This document shows positions 24,313 to 33,980 of a stretch of 45,264 nt of DNA, piece by piece. The position numbers and the translations under genes were made by a program. Below the pieces are notes generated by a model. The model saw nothing but the letters and a program-made list of their open reading frames with translations. It made no database searches and was not told where the DNA came from. This stretch comes from a bacterium (GTDB lineage: Bacteria; Planctomycetota; Phycisphaerae; UBA1845): NCBI GenBank assembly GCA_024231775.1, contig JAAEQG010000440.1, forward strand, positions 1-45,264. The letters run 5' to 3'. The first letter of the stretch is position 1; each line of letters opens with the position of its first letter.

Positions 24313-27126
24313 TCAGGGCTCGCGACACGGTTGGTGATTCTGGTAACTGGCCATTCGTATTCTGATTCTTTGGGCGAGGCTGGCTTGCTTGCCCTGGTCC
24401 GCAAGTTTTGCGGCACGCCGAGCGGTGGCGATCGCCTCATCAAACTGCCCGGCTTCTGCGTAGGCGGCGGCCAGCGTGTCCAGCACACTGGCATCTTTCC
24501 CTCCGGCTGCGGCATCAGCCAGTCCTGCCAACCGCACGGCTTCCGCTCCGTCGCGGAGCTTGGCGTCCGCCGAAGTCGCCAGGCGCCAGGCGAGGTCGTT
24601 GGCGAGAGTGGGATCGTCGGGCAGCACCGCCAAGCCCTGGCGGATTGCTTCCATGGCTCGGACTGCATCCCCCTGGGTGTCGAAGAACGCCGCGGTCTGG
24701 ATGTACGCGTCTGCTTGGTCAGAATTAGCCTTCAACAAGCGGACATACACCTGCTTCGCCTGATCGTTCCGCCCTGACTGCTCGAGCACCCGGGCGAGTT
24801 CCACAAATGCTCGGGTGTAGTCCGGCTTCAGCTCGATAGCCTTGCGGTATTGGGCGATGGCTTCATCAAGCTTACCGCACAGCGCCAAGTTGAGACCGTA
24901 GTTGAGCCGTGCCTGCGGAATCTCCGGCTGAAGGTCTGCGGCGCGTTGAAGATGCTGCGTGGCGGCACGGTGGTTGCCCGTCTGTGCGTGCCACTCTGCC
25001 AGCCGTCGGTGAATCGAAACACTGTCCGGCGCCGCTTGCGAGGCACGCGTCAACACATCGATCGCCTCGGCGATGCGCCCGGCTTTATGCAGCATTTCGC
25101 CGAGGAACGCCGTAGCCTGGCCATGCTCCGGATCCAACCGGACGGCGGTCTTCAGCTTATCGATCGCCTCGTCCTGCCGGCCGAGCGCCCGAAAGACCAT
25201 CCCCCACTTGAAGTAAACCTCCGCGCGGTTGGGAGCCAGACTCGCCGCAGTTTGATACTCGATCAGGGCCTCGTCGTAGCGCTCGTCTTCGGCGTAGATA
25301 TTAGCCAGCCCGAGATGAGTTCCCGCCAGCGTGGGATCCGCGGCGATAGCCCGCAAGTAGCTCGCCTCCGCCTGCTCGAGATCACCCTGGTACTCCTGCG
25401 CAGCCGCCAGGGCGAACTGAATCTCCGGGCTGTGCGGAGCCAGCTCCAGGGCCTTCCGGTACGCCTCCAGGGCCGGCTCCGCTTTCCCCTGGGCGAGCAG
25501 TGCATTGCCCAGCTCTTGCATGGCGCCGGCGTTGTCCGGCTCCATCTCGAGAAAACGACGGTAGTGCTCCTCCGCCTCGGCGTAGGCTCCGGCCCGCATG
25601 GCGCCGAGCCCCAGGCTACTCATCTCGATCACCGCAATGCGATCGCGCGGGTGGGGACCTACCGGAGCGAAATGATCCAGTTCGCTTCCCCCAGAGGTGG
25701 ACTCTCTGCGGTTGGGGTCAGCTCCGGTCGCCAGATATCCCAGGGCTTGCAGCTTGCGGATCTCGTCCGGACTCATGACCTTTTCGGCGACGCGGCTCCC
25801 TGGCGGAGCGGGGGAGGTGGCGATCAGCTCGCGCAGCCGATCGCGCATAGCCGCGGTGCGCTCCGTCTCTCGCCCAGCCAGATTGAATAGTTCCATCCTG
25901 TCTTCGGCAACGTGATACAGTTCCGGCTGTGGTCCGTGGATGTACTTCCAACCGTCTGCGCGCAGGCAGCGCAGCGCCGCATACCCAAACTCCATCTGGG
26001 CACTGAGCGTGTCGCTGTAACACGGTCGCCCATCGCTCTCTCCGTCGGTGCCCAGCAGCGGGAGCAGGCTGGACCCCTGCATTTGCCTGGTGGAATCCAT
26101 GCCCACCAGGGCGAGGATCGTCGGGGCCAAATCAACCAAGCGAACTTGGTCTTCCACCACTCTCCCGGCGGGGATTAGTCCGGGTCCGCGCATGATCAAG
26201 GGCACGTGCAGGGTCGCGTCGTAGAGGAAGAACGCGTGGGTCCTCTCGCCGTGCTGGCCGCGCCCTTCGCCATGGTCGCCGGTCAGGATCACCACCGTGT
26301 TGTCCGCCAACCCCAGCTCATCCAGCGCGGTGAGGAACAAACCCACCTGTTCGTCCACAAAGGCGATTTCCGCCAGGTAGCCGTCCGCGTACTGGCGGGC
26401 GAAGCGCTCGGGAGCGGCGTAGCTCTTATGCGGATCGAAGTAGTGCAGGAAGAGGAAGAACGGTTCATCCTGGTGCTTCTTGAGCAGTTCGATCCCGTGC
26501 CGAGTGATGTCTTCCGCGGTGCGCTCGAAGTACTCCGCCAGCACCTGAGCGCGCCGATCGGTTACCGTGGCGGTCATGGTGTCGTTGTAGGTGTCGAAGC
26601 CCTGGGCCAACCCGTATCTCCGGCCTATTACGCCGGCAGCCACTTCGGCGTGGGTGGAGATCCCCTCCTGCCGAAGGACTTCCGCCACGGTCACGTTCTC
26701 CTCGCCCAGCAAGAATAGGCCGTTATCCCGCGCCCCATGCACAAAGGGATACGACCCCGTCATCATGGTCGCGTGCGAAGTCAGCGTTACCGGGCTGGAC
26801 GAAACGCAATTGGCGAATCGGGTGCCTTCCTCCGCAAGACGATCGAGGTTGGGTGTGCGGATTTTCTCGCAACCGTAGCAACCCAGGTGATCGGCACGCG
26901 TGGTGTCCATGCTGATCAGCACAATGTTGGTGGCGGTTGGACTCTTTCCCCGGACACCGTCCGATTTCCTTGTCGAGGCGTCTTCACCCGCACATCCGCC
27001 ACCGAGCAGCAGCAGTATCCCCCACGCACAACAGGCGACATGGAACCGCCGGTCACGCGGCGCCGGCTTGCTCGACCAGAATGACCCGGTATGTGCGAAC
27101 AGTGTGGTTGTCATGGCTATGATCAC
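24313..27126 (-). CDS. Sulfatase-like (alkaline phosphatase superfamily) protein with C-terminal TPR repeats, copy 1
   Basis: A 937-residue exported protein with an N-terminal hydrophobic segment ending LLLLGGGC, a possible lipoprotein signal. The catalytic region has the metal site SMDTTRADHLGCYG, the substrate loop SSSPVTLTSHATMMTG and the second metal site GDHGEGRGQHGERTH, as in the sulfatase family. The formylglycine motif C/S-x-P-x-R is not intact: the Arg position is Thr in SSPVT. From about residue 505 there are many TPR units (for example EALIEYQTAASLAPNRAEV). A role as a surface phosphodiesterase or phosphatase with protein-binding repeats is inferred. It is 92 bases from the related next copy. 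Confidence 0.85.
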   Translation of the reverse strand: MIIAMTTTLFAHTGSFWSSKPAPRDRRFHVACCAWGILLLLGGGCAGEDASTRKSDGVRGKSPTATNIVLISMDTTRADHLGCYGCEKIRTPNLDRLAEEGTRFANCVSSSPVTLTSHATMMTGSYPFVHGARDNGLFLLGEENVTVAEVLRQEGISTHAEVAAGVIGRRYGLAQGFDTYNDTMTATVTDRRAQVLAEYFERTAEDITRHGIELLKKHQDEPFFLFLHYFDPHKSYAAPERFARQYADGYLAEIAFVDEQVGLFLTALDELGLADNTVVILTGDHGEGRGQHGERTHAFFLYDATLHVPLIMRGPGLIPAGRVVEDQVRLVDLAPTILALVGMDSTRQMQGSSLLPLLGTDGESDGRPCYSDTLSAQMEFGYAALRCLRADGWKYIHGPQPELYHVAEDRMELFNLAGRETERTAAMRDRLRELIATSPAPPGSRVAEKVMSPDEIRKLQALGYLATGADPNRRESTSGGSELDHFAPVGPHPRDRIAVIEMSSLGLGAMRAGAYAEAEEHYRRFLEMEPDNAGAMQELGNALLAQGKAEPALEAYRKALELAPHSPEIQFALAAAQEYQGDLEQAEASYLRAIAADPTLAGTHLGLANIYAEDERYDEALIEYQTAASLAPNRAEVYFKWGMVFRALGRQDEAIDKLKTAVRLDPEHGQATAFLGEMLHKAGRIAEAIDVLTRASQAAPDSVSIHRRLAEWHAQTGNHRAATQHLQRAADLQPEIPQARLNYGLNLALCGKLDEAIAQYRKAIELKPDYTRAFVELARVLEQSGRNDQAKQVYVRLLKANSDQADAYIQTAAFFDTQGDAVRAMEAIRQGLAVLPDDPTLANDLAWRLATSADAKLRDGAEAVRLAGLADAAAGGKDASVLDTLAAAYAEAGQFDEAIATARRAAKLADQGKQASLAQRIRIRMASYQNHQPCREP

Positions 27127-27218
27127 AAATCAAGGTACAGGTGGGCGGACACGAAGCCGGACACCCCGTGATCGCGGACGGAGCCACAAGCTTCCCCAGT
27201 CCCCGGCGGCCAACCGGG

Positions 27219-29639
27219 CTACGATGGCCCCGGAGGCTGCACTGGCGGAACCGCGGCACCAGCCCCTTGCTGGCGGGCGGTTTCCATCTGCTTCACCAGT
27301 CCCTCGGCGGCGCCGGCGGCTTGCGCGTCGCCGGCCTGGGTCGCCATTTCCTGGGCACGCTTCGCCATCGCAATCCCCTCGTCGAATCGTCTCCCGAGTC
27401 CATAGGCGACGCCCAGCCAATGCACCGCTCGGTAGTCCGCATAGCCCGTTCTTTCGCAGAAGCGCTCCAGCAGCCTCACTGCTTCAGCCGGGTTGCGGAT
27501 CTCCGCTGACGGGCACTGAGCCAGAAACATGGCCAAGTTCGCGATTGCCTGCTGGTCGTCCGGAGCCAGGGTCACCCCCTCGCGAAGCAGCCCCTCCGCC
27601 CGTACATAGTCCTCCGCCTGAACGTAGTACTGCGCCAGGGCCCCGCGCAGCACGGCGGACTGCGGAGTCGTCGCCAAGTGAGGCTCGAGGATCCCGGGTA
27701 GTTCGTCCGCCCGAGCCGCCGCGGTGAAGGCACGGGCCATATTCTGTACGCACTTCGGCGAGGCGGGGTCCAGTTCGAATGCGGCTTTGAGCTCCTCCGC
27801 CGCTTTGCTGAATTGCTGCTGTTGCACCAAGAGCATGCCCAGCCCGAAACGGGCCTCGAAATGCGCCGGGCTGTCCTCGACAATCCCCTCCAACAGTTGT
27901 CCCGCGGAACGAAAGTCGCCCCGCATCATCTTCACCGTTGAAAGCGCGTAGCGCATGCCGATTGACTCTGGGTGCAGCTCCAGACCTCTGGAGAAGGCCT
28001 CGTCCGCTTTGGCCATCTCCCCGGTGCGCTGGTAGGAGAGCCCCAAGTAGCGGTAGACCGGGAAGAAGTCAGGGTACTCGTCGGCGACTTCCACCAGCAG
28101 CTCGATGGTCCGTTCGATCTCGCCGAGCGCTGACAGGAGCAAAGCCATCTCGCACCGGTTCAACAGCGGAACCATGCGCTTCGGGTCCTCACGCTCCACC
28201 GGTCCCTTGCTCAGCCCCGCGTCACCCGCATAGCCCAGCCCAGCCAGCTTGGCCCGGTCCGCAGCACTCAGTCTGATCGTGGGCGCGCCCAACGCCGCAT
28301 TCTCTATCTCCGCCCCGAACATTCGCCCCAGCACCTCACGCAACTCCCCGGCTACCTCGGGTTGGGCGGTTGCGAGGTTGCGCAGTTCGAACGGGTCGCC
28401 AGCCAAGTCGTACAACTCGGGGTCGGGGCCGTGAATGTATTTGCGGTCTCCCTCAACCACCCCGAACAGCGCTGCCCAACCGTGTTGGAGCAACCCGTGA
28501 TACGTCTCGAAGAACACCGGGCGAGGCTCACCGAACGACGCCCGCGTCAGATCCGCACCGTCGATACCCTGGGGGGCTTCGACGTCCAGCAGCGCCAGCG
28601 CGGTGGGCATGACGTCCACCTGCGAAGCCCACCCCGGCAGGTGAACGCCTCCACCCAGACGCTGGCCGCAGTGCATGAGCAGGGGGACGCGCAGGGTGGC
28701 GTCGTACAACAGGTATCCGTGGGCTAGCTCGTCATGGTCGCCCAGCCCCTCGCCATGATCGCCCACGACCACGACCAGGGTGCGCTCCGTTACGCCGAGC
28801 TTCTCAACGGTCTCCATCAAGTGCCCCAATTGGGCATCGACGAACGCGATCTCCCCGTCGTAGGGATTGTCTGCGTAACGCTCCAGATACGTTTGCGGCG
28901 GAGCGTAGCTGGCGTGCGGATCGAAGTAGTGCACCCAAAGGAAGAACGGATCCGCGGAGTGCGCCTCCATCCACGCCACCGCCTGCACCGTGGTCCGATC
29001 GGCGGGACGTTCCTGAAAACGAGATGCTTCCGGGTCCGCTTCGTCATCAAGGTTGTCGTCGTAGTCGTCAAACCCCTGCGACAAGCCGAAACGTCGGTTC
29101 AACACGAACGCGGACAGAACCGCCCCCGTCGCGTATCCGCGCTCAGACAGCACTTCTGCCAGCGTCGAGAACTCCTCGTCCAGGTGGTAGAAGCCGTTGG
29201 TGCGCGCCCGGTGATGAACCGGATACAAGCCCGTCAGGATCGAGGCGTGGGATGCCAAGGTCGTCGGCGAGGTTGCCAGGGCGTGGGAGAACAGCACCCC
29301 CTCACGGGCCAGGCGATCCAGCGTCGGGGTCTCCACCGCGGTGTTCCCGTAGCAGCCCACCCGGTCGGCCCGCAGCGTATCGATCGTCACCAGCAGCAGG
29401 TTGCAGCCCTTCAAGGCGCCCGGTTCGGCGGGAAACTGCTCCGCCCTCGTAAGCCCCTCCGGGATGCGTATCTCCTGCCTGGGCACGGCTAACGCCGTCA
29501 GCCCCACCGGCTTATAGCTCTTCCAGAAGTGATGCCCGACGGCGGCGAGGACCAGGCAGATCCCCAAAGCCAGCTGCCACCGCGAACGTGAACCCCGCTG
29601 CGGCGGGACGGATTCCTCTGATGGTGTCTCGTTATTCAT
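27219..29639 (-). CDS. Sulfatase-like (alkaline phosphatase superfamily) protein with C-terminal TPR repeats, copy 2
   Basis: An 806-residue protein with a single N-terminal membrane helix (about residues 20-37). The catalytic domain matches copy 1: TIDTLRADRVGCYGNT with the first metal Asp, SPTTLASHASILTGLYP as the substrate loop and VGDHGEGLGDHDELAHGYLL as the second metal site. The motif position reads TSPTT, so a Thr is at the nucleophile and the Arg is absent; sulfatase activity by formylglycine is therefore unlikely, and a phosphate-ester role is more plausible. The C-terminal 300 residues are TPR-like. The pair probably arose by duplication and lies in one transcript with copy 1 downstream. 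ATG 29637-29639 is the start. Confidence 0.85.
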   Translation of the reverse strand: MNNETPSEESVPPQRGSRSRWQLALGICLVLAAVGHHFWKSYKPVGLTALAVPRQEIRIPEGLTRAEQFPAEPGALKGCNLLLVTIDTLRADRVGCYGNTAVETPTLDRLAREGVLFSHALATSPTTLASHASILTGLYPVHHRARTNGFYHLDEEFSTLAEVLSERGYATGAVLSAFVLNRRFGLSQGFDDYDDNLDDEADPEASRFQERPADRTTVQAVAWMEAHSADPFFLWVHYFDPHASYAPPQTYLERYADNPYDGEIAFVDAQLGHLMETVEKLGVTERTLVVVVGDHGEGLGDHDELAHGYLLYDATLRVPLLMHCGQRLGGGVHLPGWASQVDVMPTALALLDVEAPQGIDGADLTRASFGEPRPVFFETYHGLLQHGWAALFGVVEGDRKYIHGPDPELYDLAGDPFELRNLATAQPEVAGELREVLGRMFGAEIENAALGAPTIRLSAADRAKLAGLGYAGDAGLSKGPVEREDPKRMVPLLNRCEMALLLSALGEIERTIELLVEVADEYPDFFPVYRYLGLSYQRTGEMAKADEAFSRGLELHPESIGMRYALSTVKMMRGDFRSAGQLLEGIVEDSPAHFEARFGLGMLLVQQQQFSKAAEELKAAFELDPASPKCVQNMARAFTAAARADELPGILEPHLATTPQSAVLRGALAQYYVQAEDYVRAEGLLREGVTLAPDDQQAIANLAMFLAQCPSAEIRNPAEAVRLLERFCERTGYADYRAVHWLGVAYGLGRRFDEGIAMAKRAQEMATQAGDAQAAGAAEGLVKQMETARQQGAGAAVPPVQPPGPS

Positions 29640-30081
29640 AAGCTCTCAGATATCGGCCATTCTGCGGCTGGGGATGCGTACCCGCCCGTGAGAAAGACCG
29701 ATTCTAGCGGGGGCGACAAGTCGGTCAACCCGGCCCGATAACGGGCCACGCTCGCCCAGGCCTGGTCTCACGAATTGTGCGACCATGTTTCATCCACATA
29801 CCCGCCCTGGATCCAATAACAGGCTGCTCGCGGTCCAGAGCGTCTCGCTGGTGCGCTTTGACAATGCAGCGTTACCCCTGGTGGGCGACGAGAAATGCGG
29901 ATCCTCCCATCGCCAAAGCAAATGAGCCGTTCGCCTGCAGTTCCGGTTGTCTGCCCCGCCAAGTCAAACGTCAGGTTCGGCGCATAAGTAACGCCCTGCC
30001 GCGAGTCGCGACAGGGCGTGGATTAGGCACAATTACCCCGGGCCGGCTGTCAGAGCAACCGGACCCGAGCAGTCGTCGCGC
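29640..30081. other. Spacer between the sulfatase-like genes and the PEP-CTERM gene
   Basis: About 440 bases with no supported gene. It holds the promoter of the sulfatase-like pair, a small perfect hairpin (GGCCCG/CGGGCC with an ATAA loop at 29732-29747), and the terminator of the next gene at 29992-30018. Confidence 0.45.
29992..30018 (-). terminator. Terminator of the PEP-CTERM gene
   Basis: A 13-bp stem with one mismatch (CGCCCTGCCGCGA and TCGCGACAGGGCG) closes over a single base, and on the minus strand it is followed by TTACTTAT. It lies 64 bases after the stop of the minus-strand PEP-CTERM gene, where an intrinsic terminator is expected. Confidence 0.65.
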
Positions 30082-30738
30082 TTAGCGACGGCGAATCAGC
30101 GCCAAGGCGCCCATACCCAGCAGAGCCAGGGTCGTGGGCTCGGGCACGAAGGTGATCTCACACTTCATGTCCAGGTGATAGCCGGTTGTCGGGGAGTTCA
30201 GGTTCGGCACCGCCGAACCGGTGGTCCCGATGGTCGGAGCATCGATGCTGCCGAACCAACGGCCTTCCGTAATCGGATAGGCCCCCCCACCAACGACCCC
30301 GTTGTTCGCCCACATCTGGCAGTAGCCATCGGCGGGGACCAGGAACGGGGTGTTGATCGTGACCGTCCAGATCCAGTTCCCCGGATCGGGCAGTTGCGAG
30401 CCGAAGCCGCCCACGTACGCGCCGGTGGTGTCGAAGAACGTGAAGAATACCACACCGTTGCCACCAGCACCCGTAGCACCGCCAGCGAACTTGAACTCCG
30501 TAAGCCAGTTGGTTCCGAGAGTCTCCACGCCGTCGTAGTCATCCACTGCGACAACGCCGCCGAGAGTGCCACTCGATGCCGCCCAAGCTACCGTGAAATC
30601 CATGTTCGAGTAATTAGTCGTGGTCCGCAGGCCTGCGCCGGCGTCCGTCGTCGCAGTGTATATCGGGAGGTCACTACGCTCGGCCATCGCCGGAACCGCC
30701 ACGAAACCAACAATCGCTAATACGGCTAGTAATCGCAT
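30082..30738 (-). CDS. PEP-CTERM sorting-domain protein (exported)
   Basis: A 218-residue exported protein: signal peptide MRLLAVLAIVGFVAVPAMA, then a beta-rich, Gly/Thr/Asn-rich body, and at the end VPEPTTLALLGMGALALIRRR. That tail is a PEP-CTERM sorting signal: PEP motif, transmembrane stretch and arginine cluster. Such proteins are thought to be processed by an exosortase and released to the surface or matrix. No exosortase is in the window. The ATG at 30738 is preferred over an adjacent TTG because a GGAGGAG ribosome site lies 8 bases before it. The body has no recognised domain. Confidence 0.85.
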   Translation of the reverse strand: MRLLAVLAIVGFVAVPAMAERSDLPIYTATTDAGAGLRTTTNYSNMDFTVAWAASSGTLGGVVAVDDYDGVETLGTNWLTEFKFAGGATGAGGNGVVFFTFFDTTGAYVGGFGSQLPDPGNWIWTVTINTPFLVPADGYCQMWANNGVVGGGAYPITEGRWFGSIDAPTIGTTGSAVPNLNSPTTGYHLDMKCEITFVPEPTTLALLGMGALALIRRR

Positions 30739-31446
30739 CAAAAAGTCTCCTCCAAAATCCTAATTAGAGAGCCACCAGCTCCACTCTGTTTCCTACAGAG
30801 CAGAACTCATGAGAGAGCCTCACTCACCATTCCAGCCCGCCGTTCCTACCAGACCGGCCCAAAAGGTGATGCCATTCGCCCTTCCTTATCCGCAGGAACG
30901 GCAAGCCTTCCCCGCGTCAGGGCCGCAAACCAGATGCCTCTATGACGCCCGGCACGTCAACACCGGACAACCACGTCCATCGCAGATGCAGGACCCACGC
31001 AGAGACGGTAATCTGTGCCCGTTCAGCGCCCGTCACAGCGCCAAAGAACACCCACTAAACACAACCCGCTGAGGTTGTGCCCAACCGCATCAACCAACCC
31101 GCTAAAGCCGATCCGCAGTCAGGTCTTAAGCCGAACCAAACCTCTCTCTGCTGGGGTCGATCAGGGTATCGATAAGACGTGATCGATTCCTTCCCCAAGT
31201 CCTCCCTATGTACGCTACTCTATCAGGCTCACCACCGCCGGTCAAGGTTTTTCCACAGCCCCAGATTATTTTCCATCCAGCCTTGACCACCTTTCCACGG
31301 CTTCGCCCAGCCCCCCCCCAGTCATCCCCTGAAGCCCGCTATTTGGTGGGCGGGAATCGCCCAAGAACGGCGTCATCGGCGGACATTATAGGACCTTGCC
31401 GAACGAAGGGGGCGCAAAGGCGGACCCGGTTTAAGACCGGGTCGAG
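30739..31446. other. Long spacer upstream of the PEP-CTERM gene
   Basis: About 700 bases with no coding ORF I can support; small frames in it lack ribosome sites and conserved features. It carries the PEP-CTERM gene's ribosome site (30747-30753) and promoter on the minus strand, and the hairpin downstream of the tRNA at 31423-31443. Local C-rich and AT-rich tracts differ from coding DNA. Confidence 0.4.
31423..31443 (-). terminator. Hairpin immediately downstream of the tRNA gene
   Basis: GACCCGGT and ACCGGGTC form a perfect 8-bp stem with a TTAAG loop, starting 3 bases past the tRNA 3' end on the minus strand. No strong T-run follows, so it may be a weak terminator or a processing boundary. 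Confidence 0.5.
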
Positions 31447-31520
31447 TGGGCCCGGAGGGACTCGAACCCCCGACCCATCGATTATGAGTCGACTGCTCTA
31501 ACCAACTGAGCTACGGGCCC
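31447..31520 (-). tRNA. tRNA with CAT anticodon (elongator Met, or Ile2 if lysidine-modified)
   Basis: The minus strand folds into a complete 74-base cloverleaf. The acceptor GGGCCCG pairs with CGGGCCC, the D arm is GCTC-AGTTGGTTA-GAGC, the anticodon loop is CTCATAA (anticodon CAT at 31484-31486) and the T arm has GGTTCGAGT. The discriminator is A and no CCA is encoded. The G1-C72 pair excludes the mismatched acceptor end of initiator tRNA. The choice between elongator Met and Ile2 cannot be made by the anticodon alone. Confidence 0.92.
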
Positions 31521-31726
31521 GTGATGGCGATCTCCTGCCAACGATGCTCCTGGACACCGGGGACGTGGTGGCCGGCTCTCAGGTGCGGGTCGGCAACCGC
31601 TCGCATACCCCCGGGGACGCCATGCACACGGACGGGAGACCGGGCATCCAGCCCATTCGTACCACGATGCCAGGCAGCCCGTCAATCCCTGAGCAAGTCC
31701 GCGGTGCCAGAGTTCGAGCCAGCCCC

Positions 31727-32761
31727 CTATGGTCCTCTAGTGGGGCGCCGCGAGCACCACGCTAACCACTCCAGCTTGAAGGCGTGCAGATTATCCGCCG
31801 ACACAGTCCGCGGCTTGGCCAGCTGCACTCGCCATTTGACCAGCGTGCCCTCCATCGCGGTGCCACATTGCCTCACGGCGTTCTGGGCGATTTCGTCGTA
31901 ATCGGCAGCCACCATGGCAAAGCACCCGCCCGTCGCCAAGTGCTCCCAGACCCCGGGGTGGGGGTCAGTGGTCACCAACCGAGCGGAGGGGGGGAGCAGC
32001 GGCTTTGCAGCGTCCAGCCCCCGCAGCGGCCAATTGTCGATCGCCACCCATCCATCCAGACGCGGAAACCGTTCCATGTACCGTCTGATCATGTCCTGGG
32101 CACGCTGGGCGTTCCCGCCGCAGTCGAACTCGCGCAGGACAGTTATCCCCGGATGCTGCCGAATCCGGACGATGAACGCATCGTATCTCCTGCGGGCGTA
32201 GTCCGACTTCGAGTTCGCGTGAATCACGCCGATCGTTCCCCGCTCCTCGAGCGCCTCCGCGATGGTGTCGGCCAGGGTCTCGCCGATCAGCATCGAATCG
32301 ACACCGCAGTGCATCAGGGATTGCACCGCGGATACGCGATGGATCATGGTCGTCACCGCGACCCCCTCGTTGACCAGCCGCTCCAGGTGAGGGGCGATCG
32401 CTACGGGGTCGATCACCTGCAAGCACAGGCCGCGCATCCCTTCGGAACGCAGCTCGCGCAGAAGACGAGCCTGAGCGTGGCTAGACACCATCGAGGGGGC
32501 GGCAACGCGGATCGGCACATCACCGAGGGTGTTCTCGAGACGCAACGCCGACGCACGCAACACCGGCCACAGGGGATCGTCCTGCCCAGCTCCGACTACG
32601 GCGATGAACCCGGCCGGCCGGCTCCAGGTGGGGGAGTCCTGGGGATCGCAGCCTGCCAAGCCCAGGGCCAACAGGGCGCACCCTACCACGCCTGGCCCAT
32701 GCCGCAGAACCGGTCCGAACCCGGTTGAGCGTTGCTGGAGTCGTTCTGCGCCAACAGCCAT
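31727..32761 (-). CDS. Periplasmic sugar-binding-type lipoprotein (PBP1 fold)
   Basis: A 344-residue protein with a late hydrophobic signal ending in the lipobox ALGLAGC (Cys38), then a type I periplasmic-binding fold. This is seen in FIAVVGAGQDDPLWPVLRAS, GLCLQVIDPVAIAPHLERLV, GVAVTTMIHRV, GTIGVIHANSKSDYARRR and LDGWVAIDNWPLRG, the layout of ribose/galactose-binding proteins (Periplasmic_binding_4 type). A sugar or related small molecule is the probable ligand. It is an orphan: no ABC permease or ATPase and no two-component partner are nearby, so transport or sensing through distant genes is possible. The ATG at 32761 is the first in frame. Confidence 0.78.
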   Translation of the reverse strand: MAVGAERLQQRSTGFGPVLRHGPGVVGCALLALGLAGCDPQDSPTWSRPAGFIAVVGAGQDDPLWPVLRASALRLENTLGDVPIRVAAPSMVSSHAQARLLRELRSEGMRGLCLQVIDPVAIAPHLERLVNEGVAVTTMIHRVSAVQSLMHCGVDSMLIGETLADTIAEALEERGTIGVIHANSKSDYARRRYDAFIVRIRQHPGITVLREFDCGGNAQRAQDMIRRYMERFPRLDGWVAIDNWPLRGLDAAKPLLPPSARLVTTDPHPGVWEHLATGGCFAMVAADYDEIAQNAVRQCGTAMEGTLVKWRVQLAKPRTVSADNLHAFKLEWLAWCSRRPTRGP

Positions 32762-32964
32762 GGAATGCGTCCGTACTTCAATCCGTGACGCCCCTCCCCC
32801 TGCGGAACACGCGCTCGTTTACCCCAAACCCACATACCGTGCAAGGCAGGGCAAGGCCAACGCTACATCAATGTCTTGCAGCACGTGCCGCCCTGTGCAT
32901 AATGGACTCGACGCCACCGGGACCGCATTCCGATAGGCCCAGCCAGGAGGTATCGAACAAGCCC

Positions 32965-33687
32965 ATGGGTGACATCCTCGACGCGCTGCAACGTCTTCAG
33001 GAGGCAGAGCGACAGCTTGGTGAACTGCGAAGTGGTGAGGAGGCCCGGCGCACCCAAGTCCGTGCATCCCAGCGACAGCTCGAAGAATGCCAACGCCAAT
33101 TGGACGACCGAGTGGATTCACTCCGCCGTCAGGATGTCGACATTCAGAGCGCCGAACTGGATGTCGCCTCCCGAGAAGAGATCATCAAGAAACACCGCGT
33201 AGCCCTGAACCAGGCCAAGACCAACAAAGAGTACGCCGCGGTGCTCACCACGATCAATACCGAGAAGGCTGACACCTCCAAGCTCGAGAGTCGGCTGCTC
33301 GAACTCATGGGCGTGCGCGACACCGCGCAGGAGGCGCACGATAAACAAGCCACCGAACAGGTCCGCCTGGGCGAGCGGCAGGCGCGCTGCGCGGCGAACC
33401 TCAGCGAGTACCTCGAACGGACTCGGGAGCGGATGGAGGAGCTGACCCGGGAACGTGCGGAAATCGCCGAGACGCTGCCTCCGACTGCGGTAGCCACCTT
33501 CGACCGCGCCGCGGAGCGGCATGAGGGAGAGGCTTTGGCTCCCGTGACCAAGACCAGCCCCAAGCGCGACGAGTACGTGTGCGGCGGGTGTAACATGGCG
33601 ATCACGCTGGAGACGGTCAACGCACTGTTCAGTCGTGATGAGGTCGTGCTCTGCAAGATCTGCGGTCGAATCCTGCACCGGGAGTAA
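32965..33687 (+). CDS. Coiled-coil protein with C-terminal C4 zinc ribbon
   Basis: A 240-residue cytoplasmic protein. Residues 1-190 form a long charged helical coiled coil (e.g. LQRLQEAERQLGELRSGEE, SREEIIKKHRVALNQAKTNK). The C terminus is a zinc ribbon: YVCGGCNMAITLETVNALF then VVLCKICGRILHRE. This is the architecture of the C4-type zinc-ribbon family that includes HP0958/FlgZ of Helicobacter and CdsZ of Chlamydia, which act as adaptors or chaperones, often for flagella or secretion; in most bacteria the role is unknown. The ATG at 32965 is used, with AGGAGG 14 bases upstream; upstream sequence in the same frame lacks coding features. It is divergent from the sugar-binding lipoprotein. Confidence 0.85.
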   Translation: MGDILDALQRLQEAERQLGELRSGEEARRTQVRASQRQLEECQRQLDDRVDSLRRQDVDIQSAELDVASREEIIKKHRVALNQAKTNKEYAAVLTTINTEKADTSKLESRLLELMGVRDTAQEAHDKQATEQVRLGERQARCAANLSEYLERTRERMEELTRERAEIAETLPPTAVATFDRAAERHEGEALAPVTKTSPKRDEYVCGGCNMAITLETVNALFSRDEVVLCKICGRILHRE

Positions 33688-33980
33688 CCCCCACCACCAC
33701 CCCACAAAGGGAATCGCACGCCGGCCACCGAGGGTGGCGCGATCGCGCTGCGCCGACTCCCGTCAGCCTGAACGCCGCCAAGCACCGGATCGTGCGTAGC
33801 GATGAGTATGGGCCTTGCGGGAGGCGAGCTGCCCCGCGCACAGATTCGTTTGACCGGGCGGGAGCACCCGACCGATATTCATTAAGACGTACCGTGCGGA
33901 TGCGCCACTGGCATCGTTGCTGCACGGGGCGATCCGGAACGGTGGCAGCGCGAAGTGCCCGGCAGGGGAGTGGCTCGACC

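Noticed and set aside
30809..31072. 87-codon plus-strand ORF in the spacer before the tRNA
   Set aside because: No ribosome site, no conserved features and compositional bias unlike the genes around it.
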